Below are positions 1 through 7,922 of a stretch of DNA of 30,617 nucleotides, one piece after another. Location of the stretch: contig JAAUSP010000017.1 of assembly GCA_012032575.1 (NCBI GenBank), positions 1 through 30,617 of the forward strand, read 5' to 3'. The position numbers were made by a program, and so were the translations under genes. Position 1 is the stretch's first letter; each line of letters opens with the position of its first letter. The notes under the pieces are model-generated. The model worked only from the letters and a program-made list of their open reading frames with translations. It made no database searches and was not told the origin of the DNA. This DNA is from Anaerolineales bacterium. GTDB lineage: Bacteria > Chloroflexota > Anaerolineae > 4572-78 > J111.

Positions 1-230
1 AGGGGCAGCACCGGCGGCAGTCCAGGTTCAGTCCGGGCCAGTTCCGCTTCCAGGTCGGGCCGGGCCAGCCGGCCGGTGCGGGCATGCTCGACCAGGGCGA
101 GGGCGGTCTGGTAATCCTCGATCCGGGTGAGCAGGTCGAGCGGGGCATGGCCGGCGTATTTGGCCTCGCGCTCTCGCAGGATGGCCAGGTTTTTGGTCAG
201 CCGGAGCAGGGTGGCGTCAAGGTCGTCCAT
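1..230 (-). CDS. N-terminal fragment of a protein with a short helical adaptor-like module
   Basis: The reading frame runs from an ATG at 230 off the left edge without a stop, giving 76 residues. It is mostly helical and charged: a start rich in Leu, an LREREAKYAG stretch near residues 18-27, then APLDLLTRIEDYQTAL near 29-44, and a proline-rich exit near 68-76. This pattern (leucine-spaced helix, RERE-x-YG, PLxLLxxIEDxxxAI) resembles an N-terminal module I associate with multidomain signalling or effector proteins of Chloroflexota and Cyanobacteria. That is recollection, not a search. The downstream domain, which would define function, lies outside the window. No Shine-Dalgarno is visible before the ATG. 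The stop of the upstream small membrane gene is 26 bases away, so the two are probably cotranscribed. Confidence 0.55.
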   Translation of the reverse strand, partial: MDDLDATLLRLTKNLAILREREAKYAGHAPLDLLTRIEDYQTALALVEHARTGRLARPDLEAELARTEPGLPPVLP

Positions 231-242
231 TGGCCAAAGCCA

Positions 243-275
243 AAACCTGACAGGTCTTAAAGACCTGTCAGGTTT
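243..275. repeat. Perfect 33-bp palindrome (16-bp arms, 1-nt loop)
   Basis: Arms at 243-258 and 260-275 are exact reverse complements around a single A. The core reads GACAGGTC/GACCTGTC. It overlaps the last codons and stop of the small membrane gene, so that peptide's final residues (SNLTGL) are encoded by the palindrome. There is no clear U-run. It may be a dispersed palindromic element or a hairpin that protects or ends the transcript. Confidence 0.7.
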
Positions 276-430
276 GAATAACTCAGGCCAAGCAGCCCGG
301 CGGGCAGGGGGTTGATGGCAAAACCAACCACGCCGCAGACCAGGGCCAGGCTGATCAGCACCACCAAAATCACCACAATCCCGATGGCGATACCAATGGG
401 CAGAATGGGCAGGTCGTCTGTGTCGAGCAT
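257..430 (-). CDS. Small single-span membrane protein, 57 residues
   Basis: The ATG at 430 is preceded by a near-ideal AGGAGG with about 8-9 bases spacing, which makes this short frame convincing. The peptide starts with an acidic MLDTDDLP head, followed by an uninterrupted hydrophobic stretch from about residue 9 to 39 rich in Ile, Val, Leu and Gly, long enough for one long or two short membrane spans. A short GLLGLSYSNLTGL tail follows. The tail and stop fall inside the palindrome at 243-275, which may have replaced the original end. It lies between the DNA glycosylase (upstream, same strand, stop 55 bases away) and the left-edge gene. I recognise no family, and function is unknown. Confidence 0.6.
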   Translation of the reverse strand: MLDTDDLPILPIGIAIGIVVILVVLISLALVCGVVGFAINPLPAGLLGLSYSNLTGL

Positions 431-455
431 TGAGCAAATTCCTCCTGAGGGTGGG

Positions 456-483
456 TTGAATGTTGAACGTTGAACGTTGAACG
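456..483. repeat. Heptamer tandem array, four units of TTGAACG type
   Basis: Four contiguous 7-bp units: TTGAATG once, then TTGAACG three times. The array starts just after the Shine-Dalgarno region of the small membrane gene and ends 2 bases short of the glycosylase stop codon (486-488). The same unit, in shifted register (AACGTTG), recurs at 21082-21109. Confidence 0.85.
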
Positions 484-485
484 TT

Positions 486-1118
486 TTAGGTTTTTTTCGA
501 TACAAACCTATTCCCGCGCAGCCACAAGCGCCAGGGGGCGGTGCGGTCGGCGGGTTGGGCGTAGTCAATGTTGATGCGCGGGCCGGCGGCGATGGCGTCG
601 GCGGGCGCGGGCGGGGCCGGTTCGAGCCACAGAGTCTGGCCCAGGGTCAGGTCCCAGTTGTTGAGCGTTTTGTCAATCCGCAGGGCCTGACACAGTTTGG
701 CCGGGCCGTTGGTCAGATGAGGCGATGAAGCGATGCGGCGGCGGTTGGCCTGCATCACTGCCACGCCTTCCTGCGGCTCGATGGCCCGGATGAGCACCGC
801 CGCCGGAAAACCCTCGGCTTCGGTGACGATATTGAACATAAAGTGCATGCCGTAGATAAAGTACACGTAGCTCTGGCCGGGCGGGCCGAACATGACCCCG
901 GCCCGGCTGGAGCGGCGCGGGTGGTAGGCGTGGCTGGCGCTGTCGGCGGGGCCGATGTAGGCTTCGGTTTCCACAATTAAGCCGCTCAGGCGCTGGCCGT
1001 CCAGCTCGCGCACCAGCCGTTGGCCCAGCAGCTCGCGGGCTACGGTCAGGGTGGGCCGGGCAAAAAAGTCTCGCGGGATAATGGTCACAGTATACTCGGA
1101 GTCAGAGGGTTTGGGCAA
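486..1118 (-). CDS. mpg: DNA-3-methyladenine glycosylase (AAG/MPG family)
   Basis: Base-excision repair enzyme that removes alkylated purines such as 3-methyladenine and hypoxanthine by cutting the N-glycosidic bond. The frame shows the family's conserved order: RDFFARPTLTVARELLGQ near residues 16-33, the catalytic-region motif ETEAYIGPADSASHAY near 51-66, RAGVMFGPPGQSYVYFIYGMHFMFN near 72-96, then VLIRAIEP and the NGPAKLCQALRID block. About 210 residues is normal for bacterial members. The start is uncertain: the frame opens with TTG at 1118, and an in-frame GTG at 1088 would begin directly before TIIPRDFF; neither has a convincing Shine-Dalgarno. Two ATTGGAAG repeats at 1125-1140 lie just upstream. 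Confidence 0.93.
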   Translation of the reverse strand: MPKPSDSEYTVTIIPRDFFARPTLTVARELLGQRLVRELDGQRLSGLIVETEAYIGPADSASHAYHPRRSSRAGVMFGPPGQSYVYFIYGMHFMFNIVTEAEGFPAAVLIRAIEPQEGVAVMQANRRRIASSPHLTNGPAKLCQALRIDKTLNNWDLTLGQTLWLEPAPPAPADAIAAGPRINIDYAQPADRTAPWRLWLRGNRFVSKKT

Positions 1119-1195
1119 GAGCGGATTGGAAGATTGGAAGTTGGATTTTACCAGCTATAGGCAAGGGTGGGGTTCGTCAAATGGCAGAAGAATCG

Positions 1196-1225
1196 AAAAG
1201 CCGGGCTGCTCATACCCGGCTTTTT
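1196..1225 (+). terminator. Bidirectional intrinsic-terminator-like hairpin in a divergent gap
   Basis: Arms AAAAGCCGGG (1196-1205) and CCCGGCTTTT (1215-1224) with a 9-base loop, followed by T on the plus strand and by a T-run when read on the minus strand. It lies upstream of both flanking genes, so it ends neither. It may terminate an unannotated transcript or act in the glycosylase leader. Confidence 0.6.
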
Positions 1226-1410
1226 CAAAAGGAGGAGAAGAGAGTGTCAATTCTTTTAATTGACAAGCATATTATAATCCACCCTCCCCGGTTTAACTTG
1301 ACGTATCTGCAATGCCAACCTTCTGCTAACCCTACGCAAACCAAACGCTGGCAGTTTTTTTATTATTTGGGTGGTGTAACTAACTTTTTAGCTGGTGCAA
1401 GGGTGAATGG

Positions 1411-1439
1411 TTTACGGTTGTTCTACTTTATGGTATGAT
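1411..1439 (+). promoter_or_regulatory. Sigma-70-type promoter for the nucleotidyltransferase gene
   Basis: TTTACG (1411-1416), 17-base spacer, TATGAT (1434-1439). Transcription would start near 1446, about 37 bases ahead of the ATG at 1483. An AGGAG (1472-1476) serves as ribosome binding site. Confidence 0.6.
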
Positions 1440-1482
1440 ACATGCGGGCCATAATAATTTGAGCCAATTTTAGGAGAAGCCT

Positions 1483-3984
1483 ATGAGAGCAGTGGTCATG
1501 GCCGGTGGATCGGGGTCAAGGTTGCGCCCCCTTACAATTGAGCGTCCCAAACCGATGGTGCCCATCGTTAACAAGCCGGCCATGAGCCATATTCTTGACC
1601 TGCTCAAACGTCACAATATCACCGAGGTGATTATAACGGTGCAATATCTGGCCGATATGATTCAGGATTTCTTTGGGGATGGGTCCAGCCTGGGCATGCA
1701 GATTCACTACTCGGTGGAAGAGACGCCGCTGGGCACAGCCGGCAGCGTTAAAAATGCTCAGGATTTTCTGGATGATACCTTTCTGGTTATCAGCGGTGAT
1801 GCCCTGACCAACTTTAACCTGGGCAAATTGGTGGAGTATCACATCAGTAAGGGCACGTTAGCCACCCTGGCCCTGTATAATCTGCCTAATCCGATGGATT
1901 ATGGGGTTATTACCCTGGCAAATGATGGGCAAATTGTCCGTTTTCAGGAAAAGCCCAGCCGGGGATCGGTGATGTCAGACTACATCAATACCGGCATTTA
2001 TGTCTTACAGCCCGAAGTTTTAGACTTTTTTGAGCCAAATACCCCCTTTGATTTTGCCAACGATTTGTTCCCCATGCTGCACCAGCAAGGCTATCCCCTG
2101 TACGGCTATGTCAGTGAGGGCTATTGGTGTGATGTCGGCAATATTCCTGAGTATATCCGGGCTAACGCCGATGCTCTGGAAGGCCGGGTGGAAGGGCTGG
2201 ATTTGGGACGCTACCTGGGCAACGGTATTTGGGCCGGCCAGGATGTCGAAATTGCGCCGACGGCCCGGCTGGAAGGCCCTATCTATCTGGGCCAATCGGT
2301 GCAGATAAAAAGCGGGGCGGTGATTTATGGGCCTACGGTTATCCGCGATTACACCGTAGTAGACAACGAAGCCCACATAGACCGCTCGATTCTCTGGCGC
2401 AACTGTTACATCGGCGAGCGCGCCCAAATTAGCGGGGCGGTGATTTTGCGGCAGTGCAGCCTCAAAGCCAATGCCACCGTTTTTGAGGGCACAGTCATTG
2501 GTGATGGCACCATTGTGGGCGAAAGCGCGGTGATTCATCCGGGCGTAAAAATCTGGCCCGGCAAAGAGGTTGAACCAGGCGCTACCGTCAACAGCAGCAT
2601 TATCTGGGGGTCGCAGGGGCGGCGGGTTCTGTTTGGGCGGCACGGCGTCACCGGGGTGGTCAATATTGATCTCACGCCCGAATTCAGCGCCAAACTGGGG
2701 GCGGCCTTTGGGGCCACCCTCTCCAAAGGCTCGATTGTCACCATCAATCGCGACATGCATCGCAGCCCGCGCATGATCAAGCGGGCGATTATTTCGGGCC
2801 TGCCTTCGGCGGGGATTAATGTGTGGGATTTGGGGTCGCAGCCACTGCCGGTAGCCCGTTATTACACCAAAATCTGTGGGGCCGAGGGCGGGGTCCATGT
2901 GCGTTTGTCGCCCTTTGACGAGCGGGTGGTTGACATCCACTTTATGGATGGCCAGGGCTTGAACCTGAGTAAAAATAAAGAGCGTGACGTCGAACGGGTT
3001 TTCTTTCGCGAAGATTTCCGGCGGGTTTATCTGGACGATATTGGCAGCATCGAGTACGCGCAGCAGGTCAAAGAGCGCTACATTGAGGATTTTTTGAAAC
3101 ATCTCAATACCAGAGCCATCCAGGACGCCTCGTTTGACCTGGTCGTTGATTTTGCCGATGGGGCGGTAGCCAGCACCCTGCCGGCGATTCTTGACAAGCT
3201 GAATTGCAACGTTGTTTCGCTCAATGCCAATATTGAACGGACCAATTTTTCGCTTAACCCGATCCAATTTCAAATGGCGCTCAAGCAGATGCAGATTATC
3301 ACCACTGCGCTGGGGACCCAACTGGGGGCACGTTTAAATCCCGGCGGCGAGCGTATCTTTTTAGTAGATGACCGGGGTTATCTTTTAGCCGGAACTACTG
3401 CCTGCGCCGCTATGGTTGAGCTGGCCCTGCGCGATGCCCCCGGCAGCACCGTCGCCATTCCCATTGACCTGCCCAACCTTTTTGAACATATCGCAACCCG
3501 GCACGGCGGGCGGGTCATCCGCACCGAAACCGACCTGGACGCCCTGATCAAAACCACCTGCTCCGAAAAAGTAATTATAGGCGGCGATGGCAAAGGGAAT
3601 TTTATCTTCCCTGATTTTCACTGCGCGGTTGACGGCATGATGGCCTTGGCCAAAATCCTTGAGTTTTTAGCAACCCAGCGGGCTTCGCTGGGTGATATTG
3701 TCTCTAAACTGCCGCCCTATCACATGGCCGAACGAAAAGTTTCTTGTGTCTGGGAAGCCAAAGCGCGGGTCATGCGCCTGATTAATGAGAAATTTGAAAG
3801 CTACAGAACCCAAATCATTAATGGCGCAAAGATTAACCTGGCCGCCGATAAATGGGTGCTAATTGTCCCCGACCCCGATCAACCTTATTTCCGGGTAATT
3901 GTTGAGGCCACCTCGCAAGGAGAAGCCGAGACTCTGGCCGATGAATATGCCCAGGTGATTGAAAAACTTTCACCGCTGGAGTAG
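1483..3984 (+). CDS. Mannose-1-phosphate guanylyltransferase-like fusion: nucleotidyltransferase, hexapeptide repeats, degenerate phosphomannomutase domain
   Basis: Residues 1-235 form a sugar-nucleotide pyrophosphorylase domain with the [11 protein letters not shown] signature (8-18), PKP (22-24) and the VISGDAL motif (102-108), as in GDP-mannose or dTDP-glucose synthases. Residues about 245-375 are left-handed beta-helix hexapeptide repeats. Residues about 383-833 resemble the alpha/beta domains of phosphomannomutases/phosphoglucomutases. In that last part the catalytic serine loop, normally TASHNP, reads VRLSPFD (473-479), and the metal loop, normally DGDxDR, reads LNPGGER (618-624), so mutase activity is doubtful. 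Such fusions occur in Cyanobacteria, Actinobacteria and Chloroflexota. The likely product is a nucleotide-activated hexose for polysaccharide or glycolipid synthesis; the exact nucleotide and sugar are not determinable here. The start is supported by AGGAG 7 bases upstream. Confidence 0.85.
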   Translation: MRAVVMAGGSGSRLRPLTIERPKPMVPIVNKPAMSHILDLLKRHNITEVIITVQYLADMIQDFFGDGSSLGMQIHYSVEETPLGTAGSVKNAQDFLDDTFLVISGDALTNFNLGKLVEYHISKGTLATLALYNLPNPMDYGVITLANDGQIVRFQEKPSRGSVMSDYINTGIYVLQPEVLDFFEPNTPFDFANDLFPMLHQQGYPLYGYVSEGYWCDVGNIPEYIRANADALEGRVEGLDLGRYLGNGIWAGQDVEIAPTARLEGPIYLGQSVQIKSGAVIYGPTVIRDYTVVDNEAHIDRSILWRNCYIGERAQISGAVILRQCSLKANATVFEGTVIGDGTIVGESAVIHPGVKIWPGKEVEPGATVNSSIIWGSQGRRVLFGRHGVTGVVNIDLTPEFSAKLGAAFGATLSKGSIVTINRDMHRSPRMIKRAIISGLPSAGINVWDLGSQPLPVARYYTKICGAEGGVHVRLSPFDERVVDIHFMDGQGLNLSKNKERDVERVFFREDFRRVYLDDIGSIEYAQQVKERYIEDFLKHLNTRAIQDASFDLVVDFADGAVASTLPAILDKLNCNVVSLNANIERTNFSLNPIQFQMALKQMQIITTALGTQLGARLNPGGERIFLVDDRGYLLAGTTACAAMVELALRDAPGSTVAIPIDLPNLFEHIATRHGGRVIRTETDLDALIKTTCSEKVIIGGDGKGNFIFPDFHCAVDGMMALAKILEFLATQRASLGDIVSKLPPYHMAERKVSCVWEAKARVMRLINEKFESYRTQIINGAKINLAADKWVLIVPDPDQPYFRVIVEATSQGEAETLADEYAQVIEKLSPLE

Positions 3985-4025
3985 GGTCTGTTTCATTCAA
4001 ACCAATAAAAAGAACCAGGCTCAAA

Positions 4026-4086
4026 GCGGGTCTGTGACCCGCGTCAGTCAGTTGGGGGCTTGCGCCCCCCTCCGAGCAGTCAACTG
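4026..4086. repeat. Cluster of palindromes downstream of the guanylyltransferase gene
   Basis: Two compact hairpins lie side by side: GCGGGTC/GACCCGC (4026-4032 with 4036-4042) and GGGGGC/GCCCCC (4054-4059 with 4064-4069). The second is nested in an outer CAGTTG/CAACTG pair near 4049-4086. They lie before the true terminator and look like dispersed palindromic repeats rather than a terminator, since no T-run follows. Confidence 0.6.
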
Positions 4087-4104
4087 GGTAAGTCCTACAA
4101 ATAA

Positions 4105-4131
4105 AAAGAGCCGTAGCAACTACGGCTCTTT
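4105..4131. terminator. Bidirectional terminator between convergent genes
   Basis: A 12-bp perfect stem AAAGAGCCGTAG/CTACGGCTCTTT (4105-4116, 4120-4131) with a 3-base loop. T-rich sequence follows on the plus strand and the A-run before the stem becomes a T-run on the minus strand. It can end both the guanylyltransferase transcript and the ribosomal operon ending with rplL. Confidence 0.85.
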
Positions 4132-4157
4132 CATTTTACCTGCAAAGGTAAACCAGC

Positions 4158-4547
4158 CTAGCTGATTTCAACCTTAGCGCCTTCGGCCTCAAGCTTGGTT
4201 TTGGCATCCTCGGCCATTTCTTTGGTCGCGGCTTCCAGCACTTTAGCCGGAGCGCTGTCCACCAGATCCTTGGCTTCCTTGAGGCCCAGGTCAGCACGGA
4301 TAGCGCGGACGGCCTTGATGACCTGAATTTTCTTATCACCAACTTCTTTCAGGGTGACATCAAATTCGGTCTTCTCTTCAACTTCTTCAGGGGCGGCGGC
4401 CGCCGGGCCGGCCATACCCACCGCCATAACCGCAGTGGGGGCTGCGGCGCTGACGCCCCATTTTTCTTCCAAAATCTTGGTTAACTCAGCCGCTTCCAAA
4501 ACAGTAAGCTGGCTCAGTTCATCGGCAATTTTTTGCAAATCTGCCAT
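4158..4547 (-). CDS. rplL: 50S ribosomal protein L7/L12 (bL12)
   Basis: Stalk protein that recruits translational GTPases such as the EF-Tu and EF-G encoded upstream in this block. The N-terminal dimerisation region (residues 1-30, [28 protein letters not shown]), an Ala/Pro-rich hinge (about 33-55) and the globular C-terminal domain ([24 protein letters not shown], then [13 protein letters not shown]) are all present. 129 residues is normal. GAGGAG lies about 9 bases before the ATG. It is last in the operon after rplJ, and the shared terminator at 4105-4131 follows. The 117-base gap to rplJ carries a heptamer-repeat element. Confidence 0.97.
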   Translation of the reverse strand: MADLQKIADELSQLTVLEAAELTKILEEKWGVSAAAPTAVMAVGMAGPAAAAPEEVEEKTEFDVTLKEVGDKKIQVIKAVRAIRADLGLKEAKDLVDSAPAKVLEAATKEMAEDAKTKLEAEGAKVEIS

Positions 4548-4569
4548 TTGATAATCTCCTCTTAAAATA

Positions 4570-4633
4570 GTAGACGGTAGAGGGTAGACGGGGGCGGGTT
4601 AGCCCTTGCAACTTTGCTACTCCACTACCTGTT
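4570..4633. repeat. GTAGACG heptamer element between rplJ and rplL
   Basis: Three 7-bp units (GTAGACG, GTAGAGG, GTAGACG at 4570-4590), then a G-run and a tail containing TTGCTACT and CTACCTGTT up to 4633. It is clearly homologous to 18639-18710. The two share an AAAATA flank on the rplL/metK side, the array, and the same tail. Read on the minus strand the array ends directly before the rplL Shine-Dalgarno. Confidence 0.8.
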
Positions 4634-4664
4634 AATTTAGATTGGGTAGTTCTTTTACTAATAA

Positions 4665-5191
4665 TTATGCCTCAGCTTCTTTTTCAGCATAGGCATTGAA
4701 CACGTTGACCAGTTGGCGCACGCCGCCGGCCACCACTCCTGCCAGTTGACTCGCCGGGGCATTGATCAGGCCCAAAAGCTGGGCGCGCAACACATCCAAC
4801 GAAGGCAAGTTAGCCAGGTTCTTCACCCCGGCTTCATCAATAACCCGGTTGCCCAGCATGCCGCCTCGGATGGTCAAAAGCTCATTTTGCTTGGCAAAAT
4901 CGGTAATCGCTTTAGCCACACCGCCGACATTATTACGGCAAAACCAATACCGATGGGGCCGCTCAACATGTCTGCGTCAACGGCAATGCCGGCCTCGGTC
5001 AGGGCACGTTCAGCCAGGGTATTTTTGACAATTGCAAAACTGCCGTCTGCTTCACGAACTTTCCTGCGAAGTTGTTCTACCTGAGACACCTTTAAGCCAC
5101 GATAGCCGGTGATAATAACCGCCTCGCTGACATTAAGCTCTTCCATGTACCCTTTGAGTATTTCTTCTTTCTTCGCGCGTGATATAGCCAA
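4665..5191 (-). CDS. rplJ: 50S ribosomal protein L10 (uL10), interrupted by an apparent 1-base deletion
   Basis: L10 anchors the L7/L12 stalk. The N-terminal part (LAISRAKKEEILKGYMEEL, then VIITGYRGLKVSQVEQLRRKVRE and IVKNTLAERAL) runs in one frame. From about 4936 the protein continues in another frame as VGGVAKAITDFAKQNELL through LRAQLLGLINAPASQLAGVV to the stop at 4665. Adding one base in the run at 4929-4936 restores a continuous protein of about 175 residues, the usual size. I treat it as a sequencing error or very recent mutation. The start is TTG at 5191, chosen because GGAGG lies 7 bases upstream and the product then begins as L10 usually does. The L10 leader and an attenuator precede it. 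Confidence 0.93.
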
Positions 5192-5228
5192 ATTTGTCAC
5201 CTCCCTTCTTATTAAGAATTTGCACAAA

Positions 5229-5263
5229 TAAAAACGTCTTTACCCTAACCGGAGTAAAGACGT
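5229..5263 (-). terminator. Attenuator terminator ahead of rplJ
   Basis: On the minus strand a 10-bp stem ACGTCTTTAC/GTAAAGACGT (5263-5254 with 5243-5234) with a 10-base loop is followed by a T-rich tract. It lies between the L10 leader and the rplJ ribosome binding site, the expected place for L10-controlled premature termination. Confidence 0.85.
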
Positions 5264-5269
5264 AAAAAT

Positions 5270-5430
5270 GCAAGTTATTTCAGATATACCCAATAAAGAG
5301 TATATCCGAGTATGGCTTGATTCTCTGAGTCTTTACCTCGGCGGGCGATGCCCCTAAGGGCAAACATTAAGCACAGTAGAATTCTACGGTGCGCCTGCTG
5401 TCTCTGGCAACAGTGAGAGAAATGAATTTA
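5270..5430 (-). promoter_or_regulatory. Ribosomal protein L10 leader
   Basis: On the minus strand this region carries the hallmark GACAGCAGGCG (about 5402-5392) and the CCGCCGAGGT segment (about 5345-5336), with paired elements between, matching the L10(L12)4-binding leader known upstream of rplJ-rplL. The attenuator follows directly. Boundaries are approximate. Binding of L10 to this RNA would repress rplJ and rplL. Confidence 0.8.
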
Positions 5431-5442
5431 ATTATAAACCCT

Positions 5443-5527
5443 CATGTCATTTCTGGGCCGTAGGCTGAGAAATCCCTATTGCGTTACATAGCTCTCAGAG
5501 ATTTCTCGCTTCGGTCGAAATGACATG
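5443..5527. repeat. Foldback repeat with terminal CATGTCATTTC/GAAATGACATG
   Basis: An 85-base inverted repeat: outer 11-bp arms at 5443-5453 and 5517-5527, and an inner GAGAAATC/GATTTCTC pair (about 5468-5475, 5503-5510). It sits between rplA and the L10 leader. Its right end (GATTTCTC...GTCGAAATGACATG) recurs around 17298-17333, so it belongs to a dispersed family. Confidence 0.75.
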
Positions 5528-5535
5528 CGTAACAA

Positions 5536-6249
5536 CTACTGGCTCTTTAATTGGGCCGCCTGAGTCGCATCCACTTTGACCCCCGGCCCCATGGTTGCAT
5601 TCAGGCTTATCTTTTTGATATAAACACCTTTGGCTGCCGCCGGCTTAACCTGCTGAATCGCTTCCATTAGAGCGGCAAAATTATTTACCAACTGCTCTTG
5701 AGTAAACGACACTTTACCAATCGGCAAATGAATGTTAGCCGTGCGGTCCAATCGAAATTCCAGCCGACCGGCTTTCAGTTCTTTGACCACACGAGCGACA
5801 TCGGCATCGGGGACCACCGTACCGGCTTTGGGACTGGGCATCAACCCACGCGGACCCAACACCTTGCCCAGGCGACCTACTTTACCCATCAGCCCCGGCG
5901 TGGCCACCGCTACATCAAAGTCAAACCAGCCGCCCTGAATTTTCTGAACCAAATCGTCACTACCGGCAAAATCCGCGCCGGCATCCAGGGCTGCCTGTTG
6001 GCCTTCGCCTTCGGCAAAAACCAGCACCCGCACCTCGCGGCCCGTGCCGTGAGGCAATTGAACCGTGCTGCGAATGAGCTGGTCGGCCTTGCGGGGGTCG
6101 AGACCCATACGTAAGTGGGCTTCAACCGTCGCATTAAATTTGGTATAAGAGGATTTCTTCACCAAATCCACAGCTTCGGCTGGGGTGTAATATTGGTTTG
6201 GATCAACCAGTTTTGCTGCTTCTTGATACTTTTTGCCTCGTTTAGGCAT
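5536..6249 (-). CDS. rplA: 50S ribosomal protein L1 (uL1)
   Basis: Binds 23S rRNA at the L1 stalk and in many bacteria represses its own operon. Family signatures are visible: [19 protein letters not shown], then [14 protein letters not shown], and the hallmark [23 protein letters not shown] near residues 115-137, followed by [19 protein letters not shown]. The C-terminus [16 protein letters not shown] is complete. I chose ATG 6249 (237 residues) over an upstream in-frame start because AGGAGG lies directly before it and the family begins with a basic MPKRGKKY. rplK is 91 bases upstream. Confidence 0.97.
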   Translation of the reverse strand: MPKRGKKYQEAAKLVDPNQYYTPAEAVDLVKKSSYTKFNATVEAHLRMGLDPRKADQLIRSTVQLPHGTGREVRVLVFAEGEGQQAALDAGADFAGSDDLVQKIQGGWFDFDVAVATPGLMGKVGRLGKVLGPRGLMPSPKAGTVVPDADVARVVKELKAGRLEFRLDRTANIHLPIGKVSFTQEQLVNNFAALMEAIQQVKPAAAKGVYIKKISLNATMGPGVKVDATQAAQLKSQ

Positions 6250-6340
6250 ACATTCCTCCTGAGTGGTAAAAACGGGTTCGCTCAAATTGGCAAACCCTCC
6301 CACTGGTAAAACAAGCAATCTGCCTGCTTAACCGGGGTAA

Positions 6341-6766
6341 TTAACTTTCAATCGCAATACCCATGCTGCGGGCTGAGCCTTCAACCTGTTTGATGGCTCC
6401 TTCAATATCCACCGCATTAAGGTCTTGCATTTTTGTTTCCGCAATTTCCCGAACCTGGGCGCGGGTGAGTTTGCCCACTTTGTTCCGGTTGGGTATGCCA
6501 GAACCTTTTGGAACGCTGGCTGCTTTCTTTAAAAGATCGCTGACCGGCGGGGTTTTGGTCACAAACGAAAAGGTCTGGTCAGTAAAAATAGTAATTTCAG
6601 CCGGAATAATGGACCCCATCATACTTTGAGTGCGGGCATTGTATTCCTTGCAGAAGGCCATAATATTGATCTGATGCGGGCCTAACGCCGTACCCACCGG
6701 GGGAGCCGGATTAGCTTTACCGGCCGGAATTTGCAGTTTTACCACAACTTTTACTTTTTTCGCCAT
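6341..6766 (-). CDS. rplK: 50S ribosomal protein L11 (uL11)
   Basis: L11 forms the GTPase-associated centre with 23S rRNA and helps EF-G and release factors work. The N-terminal motif [20 protein letters not shown] with [15 protein letters not shown], the proline-rich linker and the C-terminal RNA-binding region ([28 protein letters not shown]) are all present. 141 residues is the standard length. GAGGA lies about 8 bases before the ATG. It sits between nusG and rplA, the usual order. Confidence 0.97.
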   Translation of the reverse strand: MAKKVKVVVKLQIPAGKANPAPPVGTALGPHQINIMAFCKEYNARTQSMMGSIIPAEITIFTDQTFSFVTKTPPVSDLLKKAASVPKGSGIPNRNKVGKLTRAQVREIAETKMQDLNAVDIEGAIKQVEGSARSMGIAIES

Positions 6767-6811
6767 GTTTAGTCCTCTTCATACCTCAAGGGCAGACTGA
6801 TAAGGTTGACG

Positions 6812-7474
6812 CTAAACGCGCTCTACCTGTAAAAAATCAAGTTCGATGGGGGTTTCGCGGCCAAAGAAACTTACCAAAACTCTTACCCTGGCCCGATCCA
6901 GGTCAATTTCGTCAACCGTGCCCATAAAATCTTCAAACGGACCTTCGACAATGCGTACTTTTTGGCCCACTTTAAAGCTGACTTTAATCTTGGGCGCTTC
7001 GGCATCCATCCGTTTTAGAATTTTATCAACTTCATCGGGGCGTAGCGGGGTGGGTTTATTGCCAAAACCAACAAACCCGGTGACGCCTGGGGTATTTCTC
7101 ACTACATACCAGGAGTCTTCGTCCATGACCATCTCAACCAGGATGTAACCTGGAAAAACCCGGCGCTCGATCGTGCGGCGATGCCCATCCCGCAATTCGA
7201 CTTCTTCTTCGGTGGGCACCACTACCTGAAAAATCTTATCCTGCATCTCCATCGATTCAATCCGATGGAAGAGGTTTTTCTGAACTTTATTCTCATACCC
7301 GGAGTAGCTGTGAATAACAAACCATTCAGTCCCCTCCGGCCGGGCTTTCTCTTCAACTCCCTCATCAAGTGGGAGTTCTACCCCTCCAACCGGCGCTGCT
7401 TCGGTCGAGACTTTTTCTTTTACCATCTCAGCAGTATTTGTTGGAGTACCTGCTGGTTTTTTCTTCTTGGCCAT
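6812..7474 (-). CDS. nusG: Transcription termination/antitermination factor NusG
   Basis: NusG binds RNA polymerase and links it to Rho or the ribosome. After a charged, low-complexity N-terminal extension of about 48 residues (Lys-, Glu- and Pro-rich), the NGN domain follows (WFVIHSYSGYENKVQKNL near 51-68, then ELRDGHRRTIERRVFPGYILVEM). The KOW domain is at the end (KVGQKVRIVEGPFEDFMGTVDEID). 220 residues is longer than the typical 175-190 because of the N-terminal tail. It lies between secE and rplK as in most bacteria. The Shine-Dalgarno before ATG 7474 is weak. Confidence 0.96.
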   Translation of the reverse strand: MAKKKKPAGTPTNTAEMVKEKVSTEAAPVGGVELPLDEGVEEKARPEGTEWFVIHSYSGYENKVQKNLFHRIESMEMQDKIFQVVVPTEEEVELRDGHRRTIERRVFPGYILVEMVMDEDSWYVVRNTPGVTGFVGFGNKPTPLRPDEVDKILKRMDAEAPKIKVSFKVGQKVRIVEGPFEDFMGTVDEIDLDRARVRVLVSFFGRETPIELDFLQVERV

Positions 7475-7518
7475 AAACTTACTCTTTTAAACTTGCTACG
7501 CCGCCAGTAAAAATCACT

Positions 7519-7827
7519 TTATTCCTGCTGGCTGTTAACATAAAATGCCGCTGCTCCGGCCGCTAAAAGAACCACCGCCACGCCGATCCACAGGTAATCA
7601 CCGGCAATAACCCCCGCTGTGACTATCTGAAAAATGTAATCCAGCAGCCCCAAGAATACGGCCATTGCGAAAGTAACGCTCACCACGATGATTGTTAAAT
7701 TCTTGGTTTCGTCGCGGGTGGGCCAAGCAACTTTACGTAATTCGGCGCGCGTTTCCTTGAGATACCTGACAACGGCGTTATCTTCTTTGGGTGTGGCGAC
7801 CGCTGCACTGGATTTGGATTTTGCCAT
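7519..7827 (-). CDS. secE: Preprotein translocase subunit SecE with an extra C-terminal hydrophobic segment
   Basis: Essential small subunit that clamps SecY in the inner membrane. The core family motif is clear: VVRYLKETRAELRKVAWPTRDETKNLTIIVV, where the amphipathic helix leads into the first membrane span (about residues 45-68). A second hydrophobic segment follows near 75-95 (AGDYLWIGVAVVLLAAGAAAF), which is unusual because most short bacterial SecE proteins have one span. Length is 102 residues. I use ATG 7827 rather than the in-frame TTG at 7848 because GAGGAG lies between them. nusG follows 44 bases later. Confidence 0.93.
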   Translation of the reverse strand: MAKSKSSAAVATPKEDNAVVRYLKETRAELRKVAWPTRDETKNLTIIVVSVTFAMAVFLGLLDYIFQIVTAGVIAGDYLWIGVAVVLLAAGAAAFYVNSQQE

Positions 7828-7856
7828 ATATGTGCGCGCTCCTCTCAATCTTTAAG

Positions 7857-7920
7857 GATGACCACGTCCATACTCCCTATCCTCTCCCATTAAGAAAGAG
7901 AACAGGGAGGGAGTGGTCAT
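7857..7920 (-). other. Inverted repeat between rpmG and secE
   Basis: ATGACCAC (7857-7864) pairs with GTGGTCAT (7913-7920), and inner CTCCCT/AGGGAG segments extend the fold. There is no T-run. Bacteria often place tRNA-Trp between tuf and secE; here there is no cloverleaf, only this foldback. Confidence 0.5.
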
Positions 7921-7922
7921 TG

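Larger units (their letters stand above)
1119..1482. other. Divergent intergenic region
   Basis: This 364-base gap separates the glycosylase (minus) from the nucleotidyltransferase (plus). From left to right it holds two ATTGGAAG octamers (1125-1140), a weak minus-strand promoter candidate (TTGACG at 1180-1175, TATAGC at 1159-1154, spacer only 15), a bidirectional terminator-like hairpin (1196-1225), an inverted repeat GTCAATT-5-AATTGAC (1245-1263) that could be an operator, and a plus-strand promoter (1411-1439). A 64-codon frame from GTG 1244 after a GGAGGAG was considered and not called. Confidence 0.6.

Noticed and set aside
1244..1438. A 64-codon frame after GGAGGAG in the divergent gap (GTG start)
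   Set aside because: It has a good ribosome binding site, but no recognisable domain, and its end overlaps the -10 box of the next promoter. The evidence is too thin to call a gene.
2020..3321. Long antisense open frame opposite the guanylyltransferase fusion
   Set aside because: It is the complement of a well-supported gene, with no family motifs and no ribosome binding site.
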